A stretch of DNA of 48,467 nt from the NCBI GenBank assembly GCA_937919925.1, contig CALFOT010000064.1, positions 1 through 48,467 on the forward strand, written 5' to 3'. The notes under the pieces were generated by a model. The model saw only the letters and a list, made by a program, of their open reading frames with translations. It ran no database searches and was not told the origin of the DNA. Each line of letters begins with the position of its first letter. Position 1 is the first letter of the stretch. A program made the position numbers and the translations under genes. Positions 17,529 through 25,558 of the stretch are shown here, piece by piece. The stretch is from an uncultured bacterium (GTDB taxonomy: Bacteria; Planctomycetota; UBA1135).

Positions 17529-18208
17529 TCGACGGTTTTACCCTCCAGACGATTGACCAGACGACTTAGGATTTCAGCATCCACCTGTTCCAGCAGCGCG
17601 CGCGGAAAAGCCGGCGCCCGCAGGATGAATGCCAAACGCGACAACACTTGCAAATGCTCGCGCGAAGTGGGATTGAGGAGCAAAATCACCGAGTGCACGG
17701 GCTTGCCGTCGAGCGCATGCCAGTCCACTACCTGCTCCAACATTGCAATCACCAACATCGGTTCGGCAACATAGGCGGCACTTGGCGTGCGTGGATGTGG
17801 CAGTGCGATGCCGTCGGTCAATGCGGTGGAAGCGAGCGCTTCGCGTGCTTGCAATTCGGCCAACAGAGCGAGTCGGTCACAACTTTCCGTCAGCGGCGCG
17901 AGCTCGACCAAGTTCGAAAGGACTTCGCCTGGGGAAACCCCCGGCACTTGATGCAAAATCGCGCCGTGCTTGAGTGCGGCGCACAACGGGAATGAATTGA
18001 CATCTATTTCGGCTGGGCGGTGCCCCGAAGGCGCGCTCGTGCGCAAACGCAGGCCCTGATTCCGCGCCCATTGCAGTAACTCTTTTTCTTCGAAGTGGAA
18101 CTCGCCACTGGGCCGCATCAATCCAAGTCGCCCCTGGCGCGCCCAGCGGCGCACAGTGACGGAAGAAACTCCCAGCATCTTGGCGGCTGTGGTGAGGTCG
18201 AGAGACAT
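17525..18208 (-). CDS. MerR/excisionase-type HTH protein with PTS EIIA (PtsN-like) domain
   Basis: 227 aa. Residues 1-50 are an excisionase/MerR-like helix-turn-helix (TTAAKMLGVSSVTVRRWARQ, then a beta wing GEFHFEEKEL). After a short linker, residues 75-225 form a fructose/nitrogen-type EIIA domain with phospho-acceptor His138 in DGIALPHPRTP. A DNA-binding or docking domain fused to a PTS phospho-acceptor suggests a regulator responding to PTS phosphorylation. No transport EIIB/EIIC is nearby, so a regulatory role is likelier than sugar uptake. The start is ATG 18208; an upstream in-frame codon at 18379 would run through the mqnE promoter and coding start. It is coupled by ATGA to the ClC gene and diverges from mqnE. 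Confidence 0.85.
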   Translation of the reverse strand: MSLDLTTAAKMLGVSSVTVRRWARQGRLGLMRPSGEFHFEEKELLQWARNQGLRLRTSAPSGHRPAEIDVNSFPLCAALKHGAILHQVPGVSPGEVLSNLVELAPLTESCDRLALLAELQAREALASTALTDGIALPHPRTPSAAYVAEPMLVIAMLEQVVDWHALDGKPVHSVILLLNPTSREHLQVLSRLAFILRAPAFPRALLEQVDAEILSRLVNRLEGKTVE

Positions 18209-18218
18209 GAGGGGGGGA

Positions 18219-18224
18219 ATTCTA
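18219..18224 (-). promoter_or_regulatory. Putative -10 box of the HTH-EIIA/ClC operon
   Basis: TAGAAT on the minus strand, 10 bases before ATG 18208. The space between is an almost pure C tract (G on the plus strand), so there is no Shine-Dalgarno. Confidence 0.4.
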
Positions 18225-18272
18225 CCGTGAAATGCATGTTTTCTCGACGCTACAAGCCCTTTCCCGACAGAA

Positions 18273-18278
18273 TACAAT
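18273..18278 (+). promoter_or_regulatory. Putative -10 box of mqnE
   Basis: TACAAT exactly 6 bases before the mqnE ATG, which would make the A of ATG the transcription start (leaderless). No good -35 hexamer. Confidence 0.5.
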
Positions 18279-18284
18279 GAAGCC

Positions 18285-19433
18285 ATGGATCTTCCGCTCG
18301 ATGCCCTGGAATCTCGCGCCGCCCGTACGGGCTTGATGGGCATTCCAACGAAAGTTTTAGCCGGCGCAAGACTCACCACTGCGGATTGCCTGGCGATGTA
18401 TCACAGTGATGATGTGGCGCTGCTCGGCATTTTGGCGAATGAGGTTCGCGAGCGGCTACACGGCAATGTTGCGTTTTATAACGTCAATATTCACGTCAAC
18501 TACACCAACTGGTGCAATCAGTTTTGCGGCTTTTGTGCCTTCCAGCGCCGACCTGGGGATGACGGTGCTTACTGCATGTCGCCGGAGCAAGTCGGTGCCG
18601 AACTCAGCAACGCGAACCCCGAAGCTACGGAAGTACACATGGTGGCGGGCGTGTGGCCTGCGCTGAAGTACCCCTACTTCCTAGAGATTCTGCGCGCGGC
18701 CAAAGCGGCGCGGCCGGATATTCACGTCAAAGCGTTCACGATGGTGGAGATTGATGAGATTGAACGTCTGGCGAATAAGCCGCTCCGCGAAGTGTTAGAT
18801 GATTTGCGCGCAGCCGGCTTGGATTCGATGCCCGGCGGTGGTGCGGAAGTTTTCAGCGAGCGCGTACGTCAGCAGCTGTACCCAAAGAAGATGTCGGCGG
18901 AACGTTGGCTGGAGCTCGCACGCGGCATTCATGAGTACGGTTTTAAGACCAACTGCACCATGCTGTATGGCATGACCGAAACTTTGGAAGAGCGCGTGGA
19001 TCACTTGAACCGCCTGCGCATGTTGCAGGATGATACTGGCGGTTTTCAAACTTATATCCCGCTGGCTTTCCACCCAGATAACACACCAGCACTCGCCCAT
19101 TTGCCGATTCCAAGCCCTCTGGAGCGTTTGCGCTCGATTGCGATTGGGCGGTTGTTCCTCGACAACGTGCCGCACATCAAGGCTTATTGGATTATGACTG
19201 GGCTGGCGGTGGCGCAGGCCGCGCTGTCGATGGGTGCGGATGATTTGGATGGCACCGTTTCGCAGGAGAAGGTCTATCACGATGCCGGGGCGAGCACTCC
19301 CGAAGTGCTCTCGCGCGCAGATATCCACCGCTTGATTCGTCAAGCTGGTCGCCAGCCCGTCGAGCGCAACACCGTTTATGAAATCATCAACACCTTCGCC
19401 GAGGGTGATCCTGTGGAGGAGCTCTGCGTTTAG
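18285..19433 (+). CDS. mqnE: Aminofutalosine synthase (MqnE), radical SAM
   Basis: 382 aa. The radical SAM cluster motif CNQFCGFC (Cys77, Cys81, Cys84) lies in VNYTNWCNQFCGFCAFQR. The blocks EVHMVAGVWPALKYPYF, HVKAFTMVEIDEIERLA and GLDSMPGGGAEVF are typical of MqnE. The enzyme joins the adenosyl radical from SAM to 3-enolpyruvylbenzoate, giving aminofutalosine in menaquinone synthesis. mqnA, which makes the substrate, follows with no gap (TAG then ATG). The two radical SAM proteins of the window are paralogues; NYTNWCNQFC marks this one as MqnE. MqnB, MqnD and the aminofutalosine deaminase are not in the window. Confidence 0.93.
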   Translation: MDLPLDALESRAARTGLMGIPTKVLAGARLTTADCLAMYHSDDVALLGILANEVRERLHGNVAFYNVNIHVNYTNWCNQFCGFCAFQRRPGDDGAYCMSPEQVGAELSNANPEATEVHMVAGVWPALKYPYFLEILRAAKAARPDIHVKAFTMVEIDEIERLANKPLREVLDDLRAAGLDSMPGGGAEVFSERVRQQLYPKKMSAERWLELARGIHEYGFKTNCTMLYGMTETLEERVDHLNRLRMLQDDTGGFQTYIPLAFHPDNTPALAHLPIPSPLERLRSIAIGRLFLDNVPHIKAYWIMTGLAVAQAALSMGADDLDGTVSQEKVYHDAGASTPEVLSRADIHRLIRQAGRQPVERNTVYEIINTFAEGDPVEELCV

Positions 19434-20219
19434 ATGACGGAAACTCGCAAGTGGCGTGTAGGCACCGTGCCCTATTTGGTGGCGCGCCCGCTCACGGATG
19501 GCTTACTCGAGCACCCGCAGATTGATTTAGTGGTAGCGCCGCCGGCGGAGTTGGCTGAGGGTTTGCGCGGTGGCTATTTGGATGTAGCACTCGCTTCTTC
19601 AGCAATTACTCTTGGTGACAGTGATTTGAAATTTTGGGACGGCGGCCCGGTCATCGCATCGGATGGCCCGATTCGTTCGGTCCTGCTCTTTTTGCGCCCC
19701 GGGCTGGAAAACCTTTCTGAAGTGCAAACCTGGTATGCCGATCCGCATTCGCGCACTGGCCGCGCCCTGGCTGGAATTGTCTTGGCAGGCAACGGCGCGC
19801 TCCATGCGGCGTGCTTGGAAGTCCCCGGTGAGGATCCTTTTGGCGATGCGTGCGCTTTTGACGTGGATGCAGTGCAATTGATCGGCGATCCGGCCTTAGC
19901 CGCATCCAGTGTGCAAAATGACTGGAAAATTATCGATTTAGGCGTGTCTTGGAAAGAGCTGACCCGTCTCCCCTTTGTGTTCGCTGGTTGGATTCTCCGC
20001 CCCGGATTCGAATTGGGTGGTTTGGAGTCTTGCCTAACGGATGCTGCCGCGCGTGGTCTTGCCGGGCGCGCGTCGTTGGCGGCTGCCGCCGCCGGAAACT
20101 TCGGCAAAGATGCACAATTCTTCCATCGCTACCTCTGCGAAGACCTTTGTTATCAGCTCCCTGCCGCCACCATTCGCGAAAGCCTCAGCGCCTTCGCTCA
20201 GAATTTGGTGCTCGGATGA
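19434..20219 (+). CDS. mqnA: Chorismate dehydratase (MqnA)
   Basis: 261 aa. The N-terminus (WRVGTVPYLVARPLTDGL) and the early block PPAELAEGLRGGYLDVALASSAI match the periplasmic-binding-protein-like fold of MqnA. That family contains VPYLNARPL and an A-S-S motif in the substrate pocket. MqnA dehydrates chorismate to 3-[(1-carboxyvinyl)oxy]benzoate, the first step of the futalosine pathway, and MqnE uses the product. The gene starts immediately after the mqnE stop, and its own stop overlaps the next start (ATGA). MqnA and MqnD are related; the clustering and the RPLTDGL start favour MqnA. Confidence 0.87.
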   Translation: MTETRKWRVGTVPYLVARPLTDGLLEHPQIDLVVAPPAELAEGLRGGYLDVALASSAITLGDSDLKFWDGGPVIASDGPIRSVLLFLRPGLENLSEVQTWYADPHSRTGRALAGIVLAGNGALHAACLEVPGEDPFGDACAFDVDAVQLIGDPALAASSVQNDWKIIDLGVSWKELTRLPFVFAGWILRPGFELGGLESCLTDAAARGLAGRASLAAAAAGNFGKDAQFFHRYLCEDLCYQLPAATIRESLSAFAQNLVLG

Positions 20220-20854
20220 GTTCCCGCCTGCCGCTCTTTCCACTGCCAAACCTCATGCTTTATCCCGGAGCAATGATCCCATTGCACTTGTTTGAGCCGC
20301 GCTATCTGCAGTTGATGACCGATTTACTTACAGCTGGCAAACGCGAGATGCTCATCGGCACTTTGCTGCCTAGCTGGGAAGAAGATTACTTCGAGGCCCC
20401 GCCGATCGCCAAGGTGGCTGGTGTGGGTGAAATCATCCAGCATCAACAAGATGAACAAGGGAACTTCAACATCGTGCTGCGCGGCAAACATCGTGCGGTG
20501 GTGGTAGATGAAACACCCAGCGGCAAACCTTATCGTTTGGTGGAGATTGAAGCCCACTTGGAGCCACAACTTGTTGCAAGCGATGCAAGTGCTGCGCACC
20601 AACGTTTGCTGCAGGCAATTGAATTTTTGGCCGGCTCCCTACCCCAAGATGCCGAGCTTCGCAGCGTGAACTACCTCACCGATATTGTGCTGGTACACCT
20701 GCCCATTCCGATGGAACGGAAACTCACGGTGTTTTGCGAACTGAATGCCATCGAACGCGCGCGGTTGGTATTAGCCGAGTTTGAGCGCCTGCAAGAAGTG
20801 GGGCGCAGCTTTCCGGACCCGGAACATACACCTGAGAATCCACTATGGAACTAG
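20216..20854 (+). CDS. LON substrate-binding (N-terminal) domain protein
   Basis: 212 aa. The sequence RLPLFPLPNLMLYPGAMIPLHLFEPRYLQL is hallmark LON/PUA-like N-domain (residues 3-32), followed by the expected beta-barrel blocks (GVGEIIQHQQDEQGNFNIVL; GKHRAVV) and a helical bundle. There is no AAA+ or Ser-Lys protease domain. Stand-alone LON N-domain proteins are thought to bind unfolded or degron-bearing substrates; no specific function is established. The start overlaps the mqnA stop (ATGA) and the end overlaps trmL by 10 bases, so it belongs to the mqnE-mqnA-LON-trmL run. The longer upstream frame is out of register with mqnA and was discarded. Confidence 0.88.
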   Translation: MSSRLPLFPLPNLMLYPGAMIPLHLFEPRYLQLMTDLLTAGKREMLIGTLLPSWEEDYFEAPPIAKVAGVGEIIQHQQDEQGNFNIVLRGKHRAVVVDETPSGKPYRLVEIEAHLEPQLVASDASAAHQRLLQAIEFLAGSLPQDAELRSVNYLTDIVLVHLPIPMERKLTVFCELNAIERARLVLAEFERLQEVGRSFPDPEHTPENPLWN

Positions 20855-21408
20855 TTCTAGTGCACCCTGAAATCCCGCACAACACCGGCTGTGCCGCACG
20901 TTTGGCGGCGGCTTTAGGTTTACGTCTGCATCTGATTGAACCTTTGGGTTTTAAGCTTGAAGACCGTTACCTGAAGCGCGCCGGGCTGGATTACTGGCCG
21001 ATGGTGGATTTACATGTCCACGCCAACTGGGCAGCCGCCGCCAAGATTCTCGAAGCTGGCTCCACGCGGCCCTTGCAGGAGCGTATGCGTATGTTTTCTG
21101 CGCGCGGTGGTACTTCCTTATTCGAAAGTCGCTTTGAGGGCGAAGATATTTTGGTTTTTGGCTCGGAATCCGGTGGTCTGCCCGCCGCATTGCTGGCCAG
21201 CTATCCCAATAACCGCATTTACATCCCTATCCATCAGGGAGTCCGCAGCTTGAACTTGGCCAATGTGGTGTGTCTGGGCGCCTACACCGCAATGGTTGCC
21301 GCTGGTCAACCGCTGCCCGCCAATGCTGGCGGCTACCTTCGCGACGACCGCGCCGACTTGGGTTTGCAGCCTGAAGATATAGCCCAAAGCTCTTCGCTGC
21401 CGGAATAG
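20845..21408 (+). CDS. trmL: tRNA (cytidine/uridine(34)-2'-O)-methyltransferase, SPOUT family
   Basis: 187 aa. The SPOUT motifs are present in order: VHPEIPHNTGCAARLAAALG (residues 6-25), the SAM-binding loop FGSESGGLP, and IPIHQGVRSLNLANVVCLGAY in the knotted C-terminal region. This spacing is that of TrmL, which methylates the ribose of the wobble base of tRNA-Leu isoacceptors using SAM. It is somewhat longer than the 150-160 residues of well-known TrmL proteins because of an extra C-terminal tail of about 25 residues. It overlaps the LON-domain gene by 10 bases. The downstream hairpin at 21426-21450 probably belongs to the convergent gene. Confidence 0.9.
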   Translation: MELVLVHPEIPHNTGCAARLAAALGLRLHLIEPLGFKLEDRYLKRAGLDYWPMVDLHVHANWAAAAKILEAGSTRPLQERMRMFSARGGTSLFESRFEGEDILVFGSESGGLPAALLASYPNNRIYIPIHQGVRSLNLANVVCLGAYTAMVAAGQPLPANAGGYLRDDRADLGLQPEDIAQSSSLPE

Positions 21409-21420
21409 AGCAACCAACAA

Positions 21421-21450
21421 AAACAGCCAAGGGCGTTGCGCACCCTTGGC
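21421..21450 (-). terminator. Rho-independent terminator of the secreted-protein gene
   Basis: A perfect 8-bp inverted repeat (GCCAAGGG at 21426-21433 and CCCTTGGC at 21443-21450) encloses a 9-base loop. On the minus strand it is followed by TGTTTTT, a terminator T-tract. On the plus strand the following bases are not T-rich, so it acts mainly on the minus-strand gene ending at 21486. Confidence 0.7.
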
Positions 21451-21485
21451 CGAAAGGAAAGAACCCTGGTTAGGGAAGCTCTGGT

Positions 21486-22334
21486 TTAAAGAACTACTTG
21501 TGCAAGTGAGTTCGACAAAGCCGCAGAGCTGAGGTCGGCTGCTTGCGAGTAAACCGTAAAGCCGGATGCGCGGTTAGGCACTCCGGTGGTCATCGCAGCA
21601 ACACCGGCGCCATTCGCTGTCAGAACTGGCATTTGCGTAATTGGAGGGCTCATGTCCACTGGACCAAATGGCGTTGCAGTTGGGCCAGCGCCAGAAAGCG
21701 AGTAACCAATCAGGACGCCACCGCCAGCCGTTGCGCCGGACACCGTCAAAGTTGCGGAGCCGCCACCGACCAATCCGGTAATCGCGTACTGCGGCCCGGA
21801 TGGACCCGAATCGTAAATGTGATCATCAATGATCGGTCCCCACGAGGCTAGACCCACAATCACGACTTTGGCGACCGGGCTACCAGAATAGCTAAAAGGC
21901 ACCGGTGTGGCATTGGGCACGCTGATGCCAGGAGTGGACTGAATCACGGCATTACTTGCATCGTAAAGAGTGACCGTTGCTACCTCTGAATAGCCATTAA
22001 AGGTTTGCAGAGTGAAGCTAAGGCTGTTGGCTGGCACGTCGTAAGTGAGCGTGAAATCGGTACCACTCCCCATCACAGTGACAGTTTGTAGGCCGAAATA
22101 AGTGTCGCCATTCCACTGGATGCTGCTTCCGTTGGTGGAATAAGTGCAACCATCAGCAACCAGATTGGGGCCGTTGCCATTCGGGAAAACGGTGGTTTCA
22201 TCGAAAAATGTAAAACCACCCCAAGCTTCCGCGCCACCCGTGACAATCGCGTAGGTTTCAAAATCGTCGTGAGTTTGCGCGAGCAAGGGGGTGCTTAAAG
22301 ACAGTAAGCAAAGGAGAGTGAGTGAGGACTTCAT
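21486..22334 (-). CDS. Secreted protein of unknown function with conserved-looking C-terminal beta domain
   Basis: 282 aa. A Sec signal peptide lies at residues 1-19 (MKSSLTLLCLLSLSTPLLA, cleavage after LAQ or LLA). The mature protein is rich in Thr, Ser, Gly and aromatic residues and poor in charge, as in exported beta-sandwich proteins. The first 160 residues (HDDFETYAIVTGGAEAW...; ...PVAKVVIVGLASWGPIIDDHIYD) resemble PEP-CTERM-like or carbohydrate-binding beta domains. The last 85 (SATLTVSGATAGGGVLIGYS..., ending LSNSLAQVVL) form a separate domain of a kind I associate with secreted Planctomycetota proteins (from memory, unverified). ATG 22334 is chosen over TTG 22346 because it abuts the signal peptide. 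It has its own terminator, so it is monocistronic. Confidence 0.75.
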   Translation of the reverse strand: MKSSLTLLCLLSLSTPLLAQTHDDFETYAIVTGGAEAWGGFTFFDETTVFPNGNGPNLVADGCTYSTNGSSIQWNGDTYFGLQTVTVMGSGTDFTLTYDVPANSLSFTLQTFNGYSEVATVTLYDASNAVIQSTPGISVPNATPVPFSYSGSPVAKVVIVGLASWGPIIDDHIYDSGPSGPQYAITGLVGGGSATLTVSGATAGGGVLIGYSLSGAGPTATPFGPVDMSPPITQMPVLTANGAGVAAMTTGVPNRASGFTVYSQAADLSSAALSNSLAQVVL

Positions 22335-22448
22335 GATTGGACGCAATCGAATTGCAGGGGAGGGGTGATTTGGGGTTGGAGGGAATGAGACTTCCGATGA
22401 AATCTCGATTCTCCCAACCCAGCATAAAAAACCCCAAAAAGGGAAATT

Positions 22449-23732
22449 CTACTCCTCGGCCGCTTCCACGCGTTTTGAGGCCCCTGAATTCAGCTCCGCT
22501 TTGACCGGATAATGGTCCGATGCGCACTTCAACGAAATGCCTTCGATGCGATCCATCACCGCTGCCACTTGCAGTTCACGAGCCAAAGCGGGCGTGAATA
22601 GAGCGAAATCAATGCGCGTGAGATAGGGCTGTTGGTTGTAAGTGTATTTATCGGTACCCGCACAGGAATCCACCAAACCAATCTTCAAGAACTCTTGGAT
22701 AGTGGCTTCTTCGAGCACTTCATTGAAGTCGCCGCAAATGACTGCGCGATAGTTAGCGTTGGCCTTCATTTCCGCGGCAATGATGCCAGCGGCGGCATGC
22801 GCTTCCGAGGTACGGATGATGTCGGCATCTTCCTCGCCAAACTGAGATTTAAGATGCACCACAAAAACATCGGCGTTGAATTTGCCGCCCAAGTGCACGC
22901 GCAAAAGATCACGACGAAACTTTTGTTCGCGCCCTTTTGCATCTGCAAAACGCAGATGGCGATAAGAGGTGACGCTTTCAATCGGGAGGCGGGTTAACAT
23001 CGCCACATCAATACCACGGGTGTCATTGCCTTCGAACAATATGGCTTGGTAACCAAGATCCGCCAAGTAGGCTTGATTGAATTTTTCTAACAACGGCCGA
23101 TTTTCGACTTCCTGCAAACACAGCACATCGGGATTCAGCGCATGGATTACGTCAGCGACACGCTGCTGCCGGTCCGGCGTCACAAAGGATGGGCTGGTGA
23201 CTTCATCCCGAGAATTCGGGTCATCGAGTTCATCAAAAAAGTTTTCAATGTTCCAGCTTATCAAACGCACGCCCGCGGCTGCCGCTGCGGTGATGAGTGC
23301 CGCGCGCGGAGTGGCGTTAGCGCTGGTGACCACCGCAGATCCGTCAGCCCATTGCAGCTGACTCACTTTCTCAATCACGATTTCCGGAGCACCTTTGAAT
23401 TCTTTGATTTTGCCAGTAATGCGCACTTCTTTGTTCAACAATAAAGTGGCCGGAGCTTCTTGGAATTCACATGCTAGCGAGGCAAAGATCACCGCGCTGA
23501 AGGAGTCCTTCCAATCGGCAGAAAAGTTTAGAAAAGTTGCCTTACCACTATCGTGCGTGCGCACCACCGTGCCGGTAACGGTGACGGTTTTGCCCATGTA
23601 GCTAGCGGCTTCAGCCCAAGTAATGACGGGCTCCTGGACCTGGGCCGCTAGCAATGTTGCGGGTGCGGCCAGCGCAGCGAAACCAAACAAGCTGCAAATG
23701 CTGAACCCCAACGCTATACGCAAACGCTTCAT
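22449..23732 (-). CDS. Exported OB-fold plus endonuclease/exonuclease/phosphatase-family protein
   Basis: 427 aa. Residues 1-30 form a signal peptide (KRLRIALGFSICSLFGFAAL...). Residues 34-128 look like an OB-fold (GKTVTVTGTVVRTHDSGKATFLNF; KEVRITGKIKEFKGAPEIVI). Residues 156-415 are an EEP domain with LISWNIENFFDE (Asn161), LCLQEVENR (Glu208), HLKSQFG, VICGDFNEV and CASDHYPV, all the expected metal-binding and catalytic blocks. Exported EEP proteins cut nucleic acids or phosphodiesters; here an extracellular or periplasmic nuclease role is inferred. The start ATG overlaps the proS stop (ATGA), which fixes it and makes the longer frame unlikely. Confidence 0.85.
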   Translation of the reverse strand: MKRLRIALGFSICSLFGFAALAAPATLLAAQVQEPVITWAEAASYMGKTVTVTGTVVRTHDSGKATFLNFSADWKDSFSAVIFASLACEFQEAPATLLLNKEVRITGKIKEFKGAPEIVIEKVSQLQWADGSAVVTSANATPRAALITAAAAAGVRLISWNIENFFDELDDPNSRDEVTSPSFVTPDRQQRVADVIHALNPDVLCLQEVENRPLLEKFNQAYLADLGYQAILFEGNDTRGIDVAMLTRLPIESVTSYRHLRFADAKGREQKFRRDLLRVHLGGKFNADVFVVHLKSQFGEEDADIIRTSEAHAAAGIIAAEMKANANYRAVICGDFNEVLEEATIQEFLKIGLVDSCAGTDKYTYNQQPYLTRIDFALFTPALARELQVAAVMDRIEGISLKCASDHYPVKAELNSGASKRVEAAEE

Positions 23733-25483
23733 CGGCCTGACTCCTGCACCAAGCGGATGGCGCGCTCCATAGCCTGATTCGCATCTAAGCTTTCCTTCGT
23801 TGCCGTATCCGTGCGCACACTCCATTCAATCTTGCGTTCGCCAGCATCACGGCCGACCACAATCCGCAGCGGAATGCCGACCAAATCAGCATCTTTGAAC
23901 TTCGCTCCTGGGTTGACTTTTTTGCGTTCATCCCACAGCACATCCACACCCGAGGCTTCCAGCTTATCGTGAATTTCTTGAGCGAGTGCATCTTGCTCCT
24001 CATTGCCAGCTTTCATCTGCACCAAGTGCACTGCATACGGCGCAATCGGCAGAGGCCAAATCATGCCGCCTTCATCATGGTTTTGCTCAATCGCGGAAGC
24101 GGCCACGCGCGACACGCCAATGCCATAACAACCCATCCACATGACTTGCGTTTTCTGGTTTTCATCCGAGAAAGTAGCCTGCATGGCCTCGGAGTACTTG
24201 GTGCCGAGTTGAAAAATATGACCCACTTCAATGCCGCGCGTGATCTCAATTTTGCCGTCGCCATCCACCACCGTATCGCCCGCTTGCACGGTGCCAAAAT
24301 CTGCGGTTTCCGGTTGCTCCAGATCACGACCAAAATAAACATCCAGGTAGTGCATGTCGGTTTCGTTGCCGCCACACAAGAAGCCTTTTACGCCTTCCAC
24401 CGAGCTATCGGCCAACAAGCGCACATGCTTTGCTAAGCCAATCGGGCCGGCGTAACCAACTTCCGCAGCAGTGGCAGCTTTGACCTGTTCTTCACTCGCA
24501 AGATCAAGCGCCAAGGCATTGAGGTAATTCGACAGCTTGGTCTCATTGATTTCACGGTCGCCGCGACACATCACGGCAACAATACCCTCACTCTCTCCGG
24601 CATCTACATCGGCGTAGGTCACTTTGTACAACAGCGTTTTTAACAAACGAGTCATGGGTAACTCAGGGAACAACTTAAGCAGCGCTTCACAGGATTTGGC
24701 GCCAGGTGTGGGCTCTTTATGCATCGCCACTTCGACGCTAGGTTGTGCGCCAGCTGGAATCACCGAAACCGCTTTTTCCAAGTTGGCGGCGTAACCACTT
24801 GCACGGCACACGGCAATCCCATCTTCGCCAGTTTCCGCATCTACCATAAACTCCTCGGAGCCACAGCCACCTATCGCTCCCGAATCAGCCTGGACCGGCG
24901 TGAAGCGCAGCCCACAGCGAGTGAAGACGTTGCGGTAAACCGTGCGCATCAGCGCATAAGATTCCGCCATTTTTTCCTCACTCACATCAAAGGAGTAAGC
25001 ATCTTTCATGATGAACTCTTTGCCGCGCATCAGGCCAAAACGCGGGCGGATTTCATCGCGAAATTTGGTTTGAATCTGATAAAGGGTGACCGGCAGTTGC
25101 TTGTAGGACTGCACTTGGCGCTTCACAAAAGTAGTGATGACTTCCTCGTGGGTTGGACCGAGGCACATCTGCGAACCTTTGCGATCGCGAAAGTTAAACA
25201 GAATGCCATCTTTCACATAACGTTCCCAGCGACCAGATTCTTCCCACAGCTCGCGCGGTTGCAGGGCGGGCATCAACATTTCGTGACAACCAGCCGCATC
25301 ATGCTCGTCGCGCACAATGTTCTCAATACGACGCAGCACCCGCCACATCATCGGGCCATAGACATAAATCCCAGCGGCGAGCTTGTGGATAAAACCGGCT
25401 CGCGCCATCAGAGCATGAGAACGAACCTCGGCGTCGGCCGGGTCCTCGCGCAGAGTCACAAACAAGAGGCGGGAAAGGCGCAT
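23729..25483 (-). CDS. proS: Prolyl-tRNA synthetase, bacterial type
   Basis: 584 aa, matching the bacterial-type ProRS that contains the editing insertion domain. The N-terminus MRLSRLLFVTLREDPADAE is typical. Motif 2 lies at about residues 139-160 (TKFRDEIRPRFGLMRGKEFIMKD), with GPTHEE at 109-114. The insertion domain occupies about 225-400. Motif 3 is in GCYGIGVSRVAASAIEQ, and the anticodon-binding domain is at the C-terminus (VDVLWDERKKVNPGAKFKDADL). It charges tRNA-Pro. It is the first gene of the minus-strand run with the exported EEP protein, and it starts 75 bases from the divergent 25559 gene. Confidence 0.96.
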   Translation of the reverse strand: MRLSRLLFVTLREDPADAEVRSHALMARAGFIHKLAAGIYVYGPMMWRVLRRIENIVRDEHDAAGCHEMLMPALQPRELWEESGRWERYVKDGILFNFRDRKGSQMCLGPTHEEVITTFVKRQVQSYKQLPVTLYQIQTKFRDEIRPRFGLMRGKEFIMKDAYSFDVSEEKMAESYALMRTVYRNVFTRCGLRFTPVQADSGAIGGCGSEEFMVDAETGEDGIAVCRASGYAANLEKAVSVIPAGAQPSVEVAMHKEPTPGAKSCEALLKLFPELPMTRLLKTLLYKVTYADVDAGESEGIVAVMCRGDREINETKLSNYLNALALDLASEEQVKAATAAEVGYAGPIGLAKHVRLLADSSVEGVKGFLCGGNETDMHYLDVYFGRDLEQPETADFGTVQAGDTVVDGDGKIEITRGIEVGHIFQLGTKYSEAMQATFSDENQKTQVMWMGCYGIGVSRVAASAIEQNHDEGGMIWPLPIAPYAVHLVQMKAGNEEQDALAQEIHDKLEASGVDVLWDERKKVNPGAKFKDADLVGIPLRIVVGRDAGERKIEWSVRTDTATKESLDANQAMERAIRLVQESGR

Positions 25484-25493
25484 GATGGGGCGT

Positions 25494-25499
25494 AGTTTA
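25494..25499 (-). promoter_or_regulatory. Putative -10 box of proS
   Basis: TAAACT on the minus strand, 10 bases before the proS ATG. It lies inside a small inverted repeat (GCGTA / TACGC, 25490-25502). There is no room for a T-box leader before this start if this box is used. Confidence 0.35.
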
Positions 25500-25544
25500 C
25501 GCGAGCCGCGCCGTATTGCCGCTGCGCCGTGGCGGCGTCGGACG

Positions 25545-25550
25545 TAGGAT
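25545..25550 (+). promoter_or_regulatory. Putative -10 box of the 25559 gene
   Basis: TAGGAT ending 8 bases before the ATG. An AAGGA at 25551 is also possible as a Shine-Dalgarno, so this site could be read either way. Confidence 0.35.
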
Positions 25551-25558
25551 AAGGACGC

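Noticed and set aside
22380-22448. Possible terminator after the exported EEP gene (CCC-TTTTT-GGG then T-tract on the minus strand).
   Set aside because: The stem is only 3-4 bp and too weak to call.
25484-25558. T-box leader for proS.
   Set aside because: The intergenic space is only 75 bases, far too short for a T-box, and holds the divergent promoters.
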